NCBI GenBank assembly: GCA_049644285.1
Contig: JBARRP010000107.1
Span: forward strand, 19,243 to 83,242
Direction: 5' to 3'
Source: CAVRXT01 sp049644285
Lineage (GTDB): Bacteria > Acidobacteriota > Terriglobia > Acidiferrales > UBA7541
DNA length: 64,000 nt
In this document: positions 44,612 through 53,864 of the stretch, piece by piece
How the letters are laid out: each line of letters starts with the position of its first letter
Numbering within the stretch: the first letter of the stretch is position 1
Notes under the pieces: model-generated
Seen by the model: only the letters and a program-made list of their open reading frames with translations
Databases searched by the model: none
What the model was told of the DNA's origin: nothing
Program-made: the position numbers and the translations under genes

Positions 44612-45703
44612 CTACGCGGTGCGCTTTTCAAGATGTGGCGCGAGTAGTTTCTCCGCCGTGCCTCCTAGAATTGCTGCTACGTCGGGTGCTGCCAACCCGA
44701 TTTCTTTTATAAAGTTGACACAAAGCTTCATTTCATTGCGCCAGTACGGGTAGTCCGTGCCGAAAAGGACCCGGTTCACGCCGAAGCAATCGCAGGAGTC
44801 ACGCAGCGCGGGCGGATGTCCGTTGACCGTGTCGCACCAGAACGATCGAGCCAACACGCTGGGCTTTTCCGAACCCTTCGGCATGAACATGCCAGCCTGG
44901 AGATCGAGACGTCGAATGAGGAAGGGCAGGGCTCCACCGAGGTGCGGGACAATGATCTTCATGTTTGGATATCGAGCCGGGATGCGGGCCTTCATCATTT
45001 CCAGCAAGCAAACGGTGTCTTCAAAAGGCGCGCCAACGGGCCACGTAAGTCCCGCTTGCGCAATACATGAGGAGCAGGCGCCTACTCCCGTGGGGTGAAT
45101 AAACATGATGGCGCCGCGCCGATCCAATTCCGCGAAAAGCGGATCGAAGGCGGGATCGGCGATGGACTTGCCACGCACAGTGGTCCCGACAGTAGCGCCA
45201 ACCATCCCGAGCTCGTCCATCCCGCGGGCGAGCTCTTTCAACGATGCATCCATGTGCGGCAGTGGGAAAATCGCAAACACCTTGAAGCGTTGCGGATATT
45301 GGCGGGCAAGGTCGGCGCAAAGATCGTTGGCCAGCCGCGTCGCTTCCACCGCGTTCTGCTCGTTCTCCAAGTATGGGAACTGCGGGGGAACCGAAAGCAC
45401 CTGCATGTCGATGCCCGCCTCATCCATCACGCGAAAACGAAATTCGAGATCACCGGGCACTTTGTCCGCGAAGCAATTTCTGGAGATAGCTGTCCCGGTT
45501 TCAGAACCGCCGAAGCGGTCGAGCAAATCGAGATACTCGATGGGGTAGTAATGCGCGTGAATATCGACGGTTTTAGAAATCTTCTCCACTCGAGGTGACT
45601 CCTTCAGATTCAGCGATGGTCCGGCGTTCAGAATTCCCGCCGCAAGAACAGACTGTAGGAATGTCCGCCGCGGAACCTGGCCATTTATTTTAACAGCGCT
45701 CAT
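44612..45703 (-). CDS. Tat-like exported amidohydrolase (ACMSD-like family)
   Basis: 363 residues. 'VPRRTFLQSVLAAGILNAG' at the N-terminus resembles a Tat signal. The amidohydrolase-2 domain begins with 'VDIHAHYYPIEYLDLLDRFG' (HxH), followed by 'IMFIHPTGVGACSSC', 'IIVPHLGGALPFLIRRLD' and the aspartate in 'VLFGTDYPYWRNEMK'. Related to ACMSD and to other decarboxylases. It is preceded by the CocE-like hydrolase gene 30 bases upstream and followed by the SDR. The substrate is probably shared with the neighbouring MFS transporter. Confidence 0.9.
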   Translation of the reverse strand: MSAVKINGQVPRRTFLQSVLAAGILNAGPSLNLKESPRVEKISKTVDIHAHYYPIEYLDLLDRFGGSETGTAISRNCFADKVPGDLEFRFRVMDEAGIDMQVLSVPPQFPYLENEQNAVEATRLANDLCADLARQYPQRFKVFAIFPLPHMDASLKELARGMDELGMVGATVGTTVRGKSIADPAFDPLFAELDRRGAIMFIHPTGVGACSSCIAQAGLTWPVGAPFEDTVCLLEMMKARIPARYPNMKIIVPHLGGALPFLIRRLDLQAGMFMPKGSEKPSVLARSFWCDTVNGHPPALRDSCDCFGVNRVLFGTDYPYWRNEMKLCVNFIKEIGLAAPDVAAILGGTAEKLLAPHLEKRTA

Positions 45704-45733
45704 AAGCGGCTCCCCCTTTGCATGTTTGCAATG

Positions 45734-47488
45734 CTAATTCGGTGGCACGATCGGCAGAAGCAAATACGGCTGGCGGTCCTCTCCGGCGTGAAGCGTCGTC
45801 CGTCCGCCGAAGATTTCCTGGGGACGATCGCTCGGGTCGTCGTGCAGGAATGGCCCGCAGCCTTTCAGCTCGTTCTTGAAGTTCGACAGCTTTCCGCCGC
45901 TGACCGGGTATTCGTAATCCTTGCCTCGGATCGTGAGGCCGATCCGGTAGTCTACTGGAACGACGATGCTGGTCGGCCAGATCTCAATGTCCAGCTCGAC
46001 CACCTCGTTCCGGCGCAGAGGCTGGCGCTCATCATGCGGGTGAAAGGGGCGCCACGGCAAGGACAGCGCGGGATCGAGCTTCCGGTGCGAGGCGCGCAGC
46101 CAGCCTTGGCCAATGGGCGTGTGGGGATCGATTGCGCCCTGGAACACAATCTCGCGCAAGTCGGGCGTAAACACGCGCAGCACGACGAAGATGTCGGCAT
46201 CTTCGGTAGAGGACGACGCGAACAACTGCACCGCCGATGGGCCTGTGATCTCAGTCTCAGCTTGGAAGGGTCGCGAGAGAAAGGTAAGGCCGTCGCCCAT
46301 GGCGTCGAAAGTCCGTGTGGAGGTCTGCGCCGGCGGCTCGAGGACCAATTCGTCCGCGGCCAAATCGAGATAGAACTTCGTCCACCGCGTTCGCGCGAGA
46401 GGCCACTCTCCCTCGGCGCGCTCTTCGAAACGGTCCGGATGACGCACCTGCAGGAGCACGCGCGGCTGCTGATCCCAGCCATTCTTCTCGTCTTTGAGGA
46501 AGTAGTCGAAGAACCGCTTCTGCAGGGTGCGGCCGTAATCGGTGTAAAAGTGGGTCCAGTGCTCGAGTCCATGCGCCTCAAGCCACTTCTGCGTAGAAGC
46601 CGCGCGCACGAAGCCCTCGAAATTGCCTCGCGGATGCAGCCCCTGTCCACCCCAGTTCGCGGCGGAGAGGAACGGCACCTTGACCTTCGACCAATCGGCC
46701 GAGCGCGCCCGGTGGTAATCGTCGTCCAAAGGGTGCGCGCGAATCTCTTTACCCAAGTCGGAGTGGTCGGCGGCCAACTCCGCTTCCGATAGCGTTTCGG
46801 GTCCGGACACCAGATCGCCCGTCGCCCGGCTCCGAGGTCCGCGTTGCCCCAGACCGTAGCGCACCGTCTTCACCTGCATGTCATACCAGTTCGCGAAGAA
46901 TGTGCTGAGGATGCCGCCGTGGCGGGTCATGTCGCGGTACCAGTCGGCGGCTCCCTCCCACACGCAGATGGCCGCCAAGTGTGGCGGGTCGAGTGATGCG
47001 ACGAGCCACTGGTTGATGGCGTAGTAGGAGATGCCGCTTAGCCCGACCTTGCCGCTGCTCCACGGCTGCGTTCCTGCCCACTCGATGCACGCAAAGAGGT
47101 CGAGCGTCTCGCGCGGAGAAAAAGGGTCGACGTAGCCGGGGGAATGCCCGCAGCCGCGGCTGTCCACGCGCACGCACGCGTAGCCGTGCGGCACCCATTT
47201 CTCCGGGTCCACAACTTCCCAATTCTGATAAAGATTGCTCGAGCCTGCTGCGACGTCGGGGTGCTGCTGGGTCATGCGCTCCCAGGCGCTCGGATAGCCT
47301 TCCTGGAAGGCAAGGCCCTTGGCGTAGGGTCCGTAGCTCAGCAGGACGGGGTAGCCGCCCTCTGCGACAGAGCAGAAGACGTCCGCCCGCAAGACGATGC
47401 CGTCGTCCATTGCGATCGGCACGTCCCAGTCAATTCTCATGCCCTTGCGAACTTCACTCTTTGCCTGTGTTTCGGGTTTCTGAGCCAT
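45734..47488 (-). CDS. CocE/NonD-family (X-Pro dipeptidyl-peptidase-like) hydrolase
   Basis: About 584 residues. The alpha/beta-hydrolase domain covers about 20-340, with 'VLLSYGPYAKGLAFQ', 'GYACVRVDSRGCGHSPGYVD' and the nucleophile in 'GKVGLSGISYYAINQW'. A C-terminal jelly-roll domain follows (about 350-580), for example 'LTFLSRPFQAETEITGPSAV' and 'DADIFVVLRVF'. Members hydrolyse esters (cocaine, glutaryl compounds) or peptides. The usual start is MAQKPET, since the extra 63 bases upstream lack a ribosome site. It sits 25 bases after the MFS gene in the same operon. Confidence 0.9.
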   Translation of the reverse strand: MAQKPETQAKSEVRKGMRIDWDVPIAMDDGIVLRADVFCSVAEGGYPVLLSYGPYAKGLAFQEGYPSAWERMTQQHPDVAAGSSNLYQNWEVVDPEKWVPHGYACVRVDSRGCGHSPGYVDPFSPRETLDLFACIEWAGTQPWSSGKVGLSGISYYAINQWLVASLDPPHLAAICVWEGAADWYRDMTRHGGILSTFFANWYDMQVKTVRYGLGQRGPRSRATGDLVSGPETLSEAELAADHSDLGKEIRAHPLDDDYHRARSADWSKVKVPFLSAANWGGQGLHPRGNFEGFVRAASTQKWLEAHGLEHWTHFYTDYGRTLQKRFFDYFLKDEKNGWDQQPRVLLQVRHPDRFEERAEGEWPLARTRWTKFYLDLAADELVLEPPAQTSTRTFDAMGDGLTFLSRPFQAETEITGPSAVQLFASSSTEDADIFVVLRVFTPDLREIVFQGAIDPHTPIGQGWLRASHRKLDPALSLPWRPFHPHDERQPLRRNEVVELDIEIWPTSIVVPVDYRIGLTIRGKDYEYPVSGGKLSNFKNELKGCGPFLHDDPSDRPQEIFGGRTTLHAGEDRQPYLLLPIVPPN

Positions 47489-47513
47489 GTCGTCTACTCT
47501 TCGTTCCTTTCGC

Positions 47514-48806
47514 TCAAGCCGGCAACGGTTTGCCCTTGGTCTCAACTCCAAAGGGCAAAAGCAACAGCCCTACGACGAATGCAAAAGCCATCAGAGCCAC
47601 GGGAGTACCAAGAGTTTGAAAGTGCCGAATTCCGATGCCCACGAGAAAAGTAAACCCGGCTGCCGCAAACCGTCCTATGTTCGTGGTAAAGGCAAAAGCG
47701 CTGGCGCGGCATTCTGTTCCATACTGCTCGGGCAGCCAAAAGGAATACACGATGAAATTGGCTCCGCCGACGCCGAGAAGGAAAGCGCATACCATGAACC
47801 ACTGGACGGCGTCCGTTTGCATGTAAAAAACACGGCCGAACGCCATCCAGATTGAGACGCCCATGACGGTATAAAAAATGCCCAAGGTGATCCTGCGGCC
47901 CAGCCGTTCGGCAATCAAGGGAACAACCAGAGCCGCGAGAACCGTTCCGATCCCAAGCAGCGCTGACGAATAAGAAGCGAGTCGCGCGGCGTTCATCGCT
48001 GTCCGACCCTCCCTCCCTGCGATGAATGTCATCGCCGCGGGGGTGTAAACCGACCCAGCCCACAATCCAATAAGGGAGACGATCAAGTAGCTGGAGTTGA
48101 GGATGGTTCGACGGCGATACTGCGGCGAGAAAAGCTCGAGAAAGGAATGGTGCATCCTCCACTTCTCGCCGAGCTCCGATTGTTTCTTCTCCCAGCGAGC
48201 CGGTTCCTGGACGTTGTTGCGAATGTAACCGATCAGCAGCGCGGGGGCTCCGCCCAATGCAAACATATATCTCCAGCCAAGACGGCTGCCGATAAAGTAG
48301 TTGGCTGCCGAGGCGAGAAAAAAACCAACATAGTAGCCTGTGTGCATCAATGCCGCGCCCATCGTCCGGCGCTCCTCGGGCCAGTCTTCGGAGACGAGCG
48401 CCGCGCCGATCGACCATTCTCCTCCAATGCCTACACCCGCCAAGAACCTGCATACAGCAAGAGTCCAAATGCCGGTGGCGAACGCGGCGAGCAAAGTGAA
48501 AAGCGAAAAGGAGAGGATGCTGAACATCATCGTGCGCACCCGACCGAATCGGTCAGCGATAGGCCCCCAGACCAGAGATATTCCATAACCAATCATGAAC
48601 AGAGCGAAGAGGAGTCCGCCGTAGAAACCCACATTGGCGGTCGTGGCAGCAATTCCGGACCTAGGCAAGAGATCGCGCAACGCCGGGACCAAAACGAGGG
48701 AGTAGATGAAGGAGTCCATGCCGTCCATGGTCCACCCACTCCATGCGGCCCAGAAGCTGCGCACCTGGTTGCGGGTTAGCCGGGGTCTGGGTGGCGGAGA
48801 GTTCAC
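47514..48806 (-). CDS. MFS transporter (AAHS-type), paralogue of 28781
   Basis: 430 residues, twelve helices, closely similar to the transporter at 28781 ('TMDGMDSFIYSLVLVPALRD', 'GPIADRFGRVRTMM', 'FLAGVGIGGEWSIGAALVSE'). It begins with a GTG. It is the first gene of the operon MFS - CocE - amidohydrolase - SDR, so it probably imports the compound those enzymes process. Extensive identity with the second copy implies a relatively recent duplication or shared transfer. Confidence 0.92.
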   Translation of the reverse strand: MNSPPPRPRLTRNQVRSFWAAWSGWTMDGMDSFIYSLVLVPALRDLLPRSGIAATTANVGFYGGLLFALFMIGYGISLVWGPIADRFGRVRTMMFSILSFSLFTLLAAFATGIWTLAVCRFLAGVGIGGEWSIGAALVSEDWPEERRTMGAALMHTGYYVGFFLASAANYFIGSRLGWRYMFALGGAPALLIGYIRNNVQEPARWEKKQSELGEKWRMHHSFLELFSPQYRRRTILNSSYLIVSLIGLWAGSVYTPAAMTFIAGREGRTAMNAARLASYSSALLGIGTVLAALVVPLIAERLGRRITLGIFYTVMGVSIWMAFGRVFYMQTDAVQWFMVCAFLLGVGGANFIVYSFWLPEQYGTECRASAFAFTTNIGRFAAAGFTFLVGIGIRHFQTLGTPVALMAFAFVVGLLLLPFGVETKGKPLPA

Positions 48807-48895
48807 TCGGAGCTTTTCGTTAGAGTTCCTGTTGTCTCGGTTGACTTCACGGGGTAAAGCTTCTGGACGCGTTTGACGGAATCAATCCCGTGCGG

Positions 48896-50722
48896 CTACT
48901 GGACCGAAAACGCGAGGAGCACGTTGCCGGGCTTGCCAGCACCGAACACATAGCCTGACCCCACGAAGAGCATGCCACCAGCGACCGTCGGGCCTGGAGC
49001 CCCCATCGAGCCGCCCTTCGCAGCCACGCCGTTCACAGTCTTGAATTCCTGCGCCGTGCTGTAGTCCCACAGAAGGTGGCCATCGTCGGTTGAGAACGCA
49101 CGCAGCACTCCGTCCCAGCCACCTGAAAAAACCACACCCGGAACGGCGGTGAGGGCGGCGGTTTGCCCTGCAGGTTGACCTCCCGGGCGCTGTCCCTCGA
49201 GCGGCGTAAACCATTTCCGCTCGCCCGTCTTCAGTTGCACTGCGGCAATGCCGCCGCTTCGCAATCCGAAATATGCATTTTGCTCGTCGGCGGCCCCGCC
49301 GAAGGTGATCATGCCCAAGGCCAACTTTTCCACGAGCTGCGCCTTCCACACCAACGCTCCCTTCCGATCGGGATCGTGGGCCCAGACCATCCCGCTTTTC
49401 TGCCCTGCGATGAGGACCCGGTGCCCGTCCGGGAGCGTCCGCAGGATCGGCGAGGAGCCGAAATCGTAGTCAGGTCCCAAGTCTTTGGGGCAGTTTTCAG
49501 AAGGACCCGCCGGATTGGGCGTCCCTCCGCTTCCGCAGCCCACGATCCAGGCGTCGTTCTCGGTATCCTGAACCGACCATAGAACCTTGCCCGAGGCCAT
49601 GTCGAGGGCCATGACGGCGTCGGTGGTCTTGCCGGCGGGTTCGGTATAGGAATCGCCCGTGCCGATATATAGAGCGTGGTGTTTGGGGTCTATGGTCGGC
49701 GAACTCCAGACCGCACCGCCCGCGGGCGCCCAACGTTGCACGCCTTTTGGACTCTTTCCAACGAGCTTCGGCGCGTCGGGAATGATGTAGGTCTTCCAGA
49801 TTTGCCGGCCGGTGTTGGCGTCTAGGGCCACAATGCTGCCGCGAAACGTGCAGCAGGGATACGTCATGCTGAGGCCGGCGGCACGTTCCTCCGACGACGC
49901 CAGCGGGACGTACAGACGGTCCGCATAAAGCGTGGGGGATCCGGTGATCTGCGCAACCGGGTGGTCTTCGATGCTGACCTTCCAGAGCAGTTTTCCGGTG
50001 GCCGCATCCAGCCGGTACATATTTCCTTTCATATCCCCGAAATACGCAGCGTACTTCACGGCGCCCTTGCCCTTTACCGGCGCGATGCTGATGGCATTGC
50101 GCATGCCCACATCCGCCTGAAACGACCAATAGACACAGCCTGTAGCAGCATCGAGCGAATAGACCGCGCCGGTATCGGAGCCGATAAAGACGCGGCCGGC
50201 CGCGATGGTCGGCTGGCTATACGCTTCCTCGGCACCAGGAAGGCCGAAGGACCACTTCAGCTTCAGTTTTGGCACCTGGTCGGCCGGCAGGCCTGCGACG
50301 TTTGCCGGCTGATAGCGCGCGTTCGCGGTGACGTCAGCACCCCAACCATTCCATAGGGGGCTGGCTGATAGATCGCCCATCGGAGGATTGCTCGGGCACC
50401 GGTTCGGCATCACCTGGGCGTCGCTGATTTCCGCCACGCCAAGTTTCCGGCCACCGAGATATGCTGCGATAAGCCGCTTCTCGTCATCGGTCGGCGCTTT
50501 GGCCTCTTCGTGAGGCGGCTTGGAGAGCGCTGCGTAAACCGCTTCTGCCGTCATCTTCCGAAGCTTCGATGCATCGGGCGTCGCCTGCGCGGCGTTGGGG
50601 GCTTGGTGGCAGCTCACGCAGTGTTGCTCAAACAATCGAAGCCCTACCGTGCCCTGCGCAAAGGCCGAATTGGCCAAGGGCGGAAGCGTTACGATTAGTG
50701 CGGCTAGGAATAATCGTTTCAT
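48896..50722 (-). CDS. Exported cytochrome c/PQQ-binding propeller dehydrogenase (polyvinyl-alcohol dehydrogenase-like)
   Basis: 608 residues with a signal peptide ending at 'SAFAQG'. Residues 25-95 form a cytochrome c domain with the haem site 'FEQHCVSCHQAPNAAQATPD'. Residues 130-605 are PQQ-type eight-bladed propeller repeats, for example 'GRVFIGSDTGAVYSLDAATG' and 'GWDGVLRAFSTDDGHLLWDY'. The arrangement with haem in front of the propeller is that of polyvinyl alcohol dehydrogenases, which oxidise polymer or secondary alcohols and hand electrons to the cytochrome. TAGGAG precedes the ATG. PQQ binding residues were not traced one by one. Confidence 0.86.
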   Translation of the reverse strand: MKRLFLAALIVTLPPLANSAFAQGTVGLRLFEQHCVSCHQAPNAAQATPDASKLRKMTAEAVYAALSKPPHEEAKAPTDDEKRLIAAYLGGRKLGVAEISDAQVMPNRCPSNPPMGDLSASPLWNGWGADVTANARYQPANVAGLPADQVPKLKLKWSFGLPGAEEAYSQPTIAAGRVFIGSDTGAVYSLDAATGCVYWSFQADVGMRNAISIAPVKGKGAVKYAAYFGDMKGNMYRLDAATGKLLWKVSIEDHPVAQITGSPTLYADRLYVPLASSEERAAGLSMTYPCCTFRGSIVALDANTGRQIWKTYIIPDAPKLVGKSPKGVQRWAPAGGAVWSSPTIDPKHHALYIGTGDSYTEPAGKTTDAVMALDMASGKVLWSVQDTENDAWIVGCGSGGTPNPAGPSENCPKDLGPDYDFGSSPILRTLPDGHRVLIAGQKSGMVWAHDPDRKGALVWKAQLVEKLALGMITFGGAADEQNAYFGLRSGGIAAVQLKTGERKWFTPLEGQRPGGQPAGQTAALTAVPGVVFSGGWDGVLRAFSTDDGHLLWDYSTAQEFKTVNGVAAKGGSMGAPGPTVAGGMLFVGSGYVFGAGKPGNVLLAFSVQ

Positions 50723-51007
50723 CGAGAAGGCTCCTATTTAGACGTAAGCATCGAATTCTCCTCCCGGGGAGACGAAACTGGAAGGACGCGGCAGGCAGGA
50801 GTCTAGTTTCCGAGAAAAGAGATGTCAATGCGCGCGGGGATAGCGGATATGCGATCAAAAGGCGTCCTCCCCGCCCGGCTCGGAGATCTCGTCGCCCTGC
50901 GCCAGTTTGCAGTAACGTCCGGCCTCCAACCGCTGGGCTCGGCGTAAAGCTCTGGAAAAACCCAGTCACTGAAAGGCATAATTCATACACACGCGGGAGG
51001 ACCACAC

Positions 51008-51617
51008 ATGAGACGCGCTGTCGTCCTTCTTCGGTCCATCATTCCAACAGACCCGGCGCAGTTGCTGTTTCTTTGCGGCTCCATCTTTTTGTTGATCGCG
51101 CACCAGCTTCGATGGTGGCCTGCTGGGGTGTCCCCCATGGTTCGTCATGTCGGCCCTGTATCACTCTACGGGTTTGATGACGCCATCGCGCGGAGTATTT
51201 ATTTCTGGATCCCGCTTACTTGGTGGTGTGGAGTCCTGCTGTTTATCGGCGGGACTGCCGGACTATATTTTTGTTTGTGGCCGGGAAGCCGTCCGGTCCG
51301 ACGCATCTTGGTGTTTGTATGCTTGCCCGGTTTTTGGGCTGTCAGCGTGATTTGCGGTCGTTTCCTGTACCTCGCACGAGACCCGGCCTTTCCTCTTCTG
51401 GACGCCTCGCGCGTCGGGGGAGCGCGCTGCGCACAGTGCTCTGGCGACACTGTGGCAACTCGGCCCCGGGTTGCACTTCAGCATAGCAGGATTGCTGCTG
51501 GTCTCGATCTTCCTCTCGCGGATGGTATTTGGCATAGCCTCTCTTCCGCTCTCGCTTTCGGAGTCGGCGGTTCCGTCTTCAGATAGTCGTGATCAATGGA
51601 CTCGTATCTGGCTTTGA
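51008..51617 (+). pseudogene. Membrane protein gene with one frameshift
   Basis: The frame from 51008 encodes helices such as 'AQLLFLCGSIFLLIAHQ', 'FWIPLTWWCGVLLFIGGTAG' and 'ILVFVCLPGFWAVSVI', then degenerates. Dropping one G from the GGGGG run at 51416-51420 restores coding: 'VGERAAHSALATLWQLGPGL', then 'HFSIAGLLLVSIFLSRMV', ending at the TGA of 51615-51617. The corrected end overlaps the next gene by 22 bases. The family is not recognised. A GGGAGG site supports the start. Confidence 0.7.
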
Positions 51618-52457
51618 TTTTGTTCTACATGACGACGCTCTTTCTTGTACGTCTCATCGTCGGGCTCCCGTTCCTTGGGCTGTATTATTTACTGCCGAGC
51701 TACCGGACTTCCGGACCGGTGAGCTGGATCTTTTGGCTTCAGGAACCGCTCGAGAGTGTGCTTATCGTCGGCGCCGCCGCGTGGGCGGTGGGAAATGATC
51801 GCTGGAAATCCCTGCGACAGTTTTTACGGGTGCCGCGAACGAACTACCTAGGGCTCGGGCTCGTTATTCCTGCTGGAATATGGACGTTCATTCCACTGGT
51901 CACATACTTGCACGACAGGGTTGTCTGGGCGGGGGTGGGCTTTGGCAAGGTTGCACCTCCGTGGCTGAGCTCCTACCTCGCATTTCCAGCGCGTCAGCTA
52001 TTCTTAAGTTTCATACCGGCGGCATTCTTCGAAGAGATTATGTGGCGTGGATATCTTCAGCCTCGATTCGTTAAAAGATACGGCCTCTCTCGCGGACTGG
52101 CTCTGCTGTCGATCGCTTGGGGCGCGAGCCATTTTCAAAAGGATTTCGGCCCGGGCTTCACAGACGGCTGGGTGTTGTTCCAACTGCTCTGGCGCTTGGG
52201 CGCATGCGTCGTACTTAGGATTCGTGTTCGGCTGGCTGACGCTGCGTTCAGGTTCTATCCTGCCTGCTGCTCTCGCACACGGCCTCGACAATGTGCTAAG
52301 GGTGAGCGGCATTGACCATCATCCTCCACTCGAGAGCCTGATAGGAATTGTGTTGTGGGGCTTGGTCGCGTGCGTCTTGTTCCGATTTTGGCCGCCGCCC
52401 GTGGCGAACGAGATCTGCACCGAAAGTCTTCCCTTAGCTCCCGAACCTCAGACGTAG
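51596..52457 (+). pseudogene. CPBP (CAAX/abortive infection-type) intramembrane protease gene with one frameshift
   Basis: The first frame gives hydrophobic helices, then the glutamate motif 'FFEEIMWRGYLQPRF' and the histidine motif 'IAWGASHFQKD'. Near 52198, in 'cttgggcgc', the reading moves one base into the next frame and continues 'WAHASYLGFVFGWLTLRSGS', then 'ILPAALAHGLDNVL' with the third conserved histidine. Removing one G gives a complete CPBP glutamic-type protease of about 286 residues. Such proteases process prenylated or secreted peptides; in bacteria they are often linked to bacteriocin immunity or are of unknown role. The start overlaps the preceding membrane gene. Confidence 0.75.
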
Positions 52458-52518
52458 GTTACAGACCTGCGACCCGTGAGGCGGGACTGAGTCGCAGCCG
52501 TTGGGACTGCGGGAGACA

Positions 52519-52779
52519 ATGAATGAAACGCACATCCTGAATGCAATCGATAGGACGGGAGGGAAAATGAAGGAAGAATACGAAAAGCTATACCAAAACG
52601 TTCTTGTCGCTCTCAGGGAGCGTTATGAACGAGTTCACGCTATTGAAAGCTTCCAAGATAATCCTGCTGTGACATTCGAACTTGACAGGGTCTATGAAGC
52701 GGAATTGGAGACCCTACATGCAATCGAGGAGAAACTCAAAGTCCGAAAGCAGGTAGCTTTAGTCGGTCACAAACTGTGA
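52519..52779 (+). CDS. Small helical protein of unknown function
   Basis: 86 residues, highly charged, without signal or membrane segment: 'EEYEKLYQNVLVALRERYER', 'TFELDRVYEAELETLHAIEE'. It looks like two amphipathic helices, possibly a coiled coil. The ATG at 52567 has a better GGAGG site and would give 70 residues. No family was recognised. It is close behind the CPBP gene but need not be co-transcribed. Confidence 0.55.
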   Translation: MNETHILNAIDRTGGKMKEEYEKLYQNVLVALRERYERVHAIESFQDNPAVTFELDRVYEAELETLHAIEEKLKVRKQVALVGHKL

Positions 52780-52786
52780 GAACCTG

Positions 52787-52840
52787 ATTGCTGGGCTTCA
52801 CGCTTAGCTCCTTTTCTAGCTCCAAGAAATAGGCGCTCTC
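52787..52840 (-). pseudogene. 3' relic of a paralogue of the secreted protein gene at 54734
   Basis: Minus-strand translation gives ESAYFLELEKELSVKPSN, which matches the C-terminal DNASFLELQKEVMAKPSN of the gene ending at 54734. The rest of that gene and its stop codon are missing here. It is a leftover tail from a duplicate or recombined copy. Confidence 0.65.
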
Positions 52841-52887
52841 CGGCACCGGGCTGTTCGGATGTCCGCGGCAAATTTTAACGGGAGATG

Positions 52888-52980
52888 CTCCGCAAAGGCA
52901 TCCGGAGTGCAAGAGGCACACTTCGTTCCGCAGACGCTTCGGGAACGCAGACGACGCGCTCAGTATGACAGGCGCGCGCG
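52888..52980. repeat. Approx. 95-nt structured repeat, copy A
   Basis: Begins ctccgcaaaggcatccggag (an inverted repeat in itself), contains cgttccg...cgggaacg, then gacgacgcgctcag. It is roughly 85-90 percent identical to copy B at 54527 by eye. Two hairpins are possible. It precedes the HdeD gene. Confidence 0.75.
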
Positions 52981-53147
52981 GGGCGGGTTAGGGAAGTGTA
53001 GCGGCTGGCATGGCCGCACAGCCAAGAGTGACTGTGCCACACACTCTTCACTTGGTGGCCAGTTCGTTGTGTCCAGGGGAGGAGAAGCGTACGATGCCCA
53101 AGCCGGAGATCCAAATCGGAAATTCCAGGTCGAAGGAGGAAGACGTC

Positions 53148-53705
53148 ATGAGCGCTACATCTGTGGGCACAATCGTGAAAAAGTCAGTGGGTTGGTCCAT
53201 TGGGCTCAGCATCCTGATGATCCTGGCTGGTTTTCTAGCTATCGCGGTACCTCAGGCGGCGGGAATCGCGGCGAATTTATTGGTCGCCTGGCTGCTTATT
53301 TTCAGCGGCGCGGCCCATCTGGTGTTTGCCTGGCACACGCGCACCACCGGCGGAATTCTCTGGGAGCTACTGCTGGGCATTCTCTATGTTTTCGTTGGCG
53401 GCTACCTGTTGTTTCGCCCTGTGGCCGGCTTGGCGTCACTCACGCTCGCACTCGCGATCTATCTGTTTGCCGAGGGAGTCTTGGAACTTATCTTGGGGTT
53501 CCGGCTCCGCCCCATGCCGGGCTCGGGCTGGCTGTTATTCGACGGAATCATTACCCTGATCCTTGGGGTCATGATTTGGAGGACGTGGCCATCGAGCACC
53601 GAATGGGTTATCGGCACACTGGTGGGGATCAGCATGCTCTTCAGCGGGATCTCTCGCCTGATGCTTTCTCTGGCGGCGCGCCGCCTGGTCGCCAAGTTGG
53701 CTTAA
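53148..53705 (+). CDS. HdeD-family membrane protein
   Basis: About 185 residues with six predicted membrane helices in three hairpin pairs, the DUF308/HdeD pattern: 'WSIGLSILMILAGFLAIAVP', 'LVAWLLIFSGAAHLVFAW', 'ILWELLLGILYVFVGGYLLF', 'WLLFDGIITLILGVMIW'. HdeD is linked to acid resistance at high cell density in E. coli; the role here is unknown. AAGGAGGA is placed before this ATG; the 138 bases of extra open frame upstream have no comparable site. The rhomboid gene follows 160 bases later. Confidence 0.9.
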   Translation: MSATSVGTIVKKSVGWSIGLSILMILAGFLAIAVPQAAGIAANLLVAWLLIFSGAAHLVFAWHTRTTGGILWELLLGILYVFVGGYLLFRPVAGLASLTLALAIYLFAEGVLELILGFRLRPMPGSGWLLFDGIITLILGVMIWRTWPSSTEWVIGTLVGISMLFSGISRLMLSLAARRLVAKLA

Positions 53706-53864
53706 GCACTCGGCCCGGCAGCACGCAAATCGCCGGGTGAAGATCGCCGCCCGGGGCGCCGGCAATTCAATTTGAATATCCGCGTTGAAAAGGACATGGA
53801 TGCGGTGAAGGCTTTTTGCGAAAGATGAGATGGTAATGCGCATTTCCGGGGTGCGGAGCGAAGA

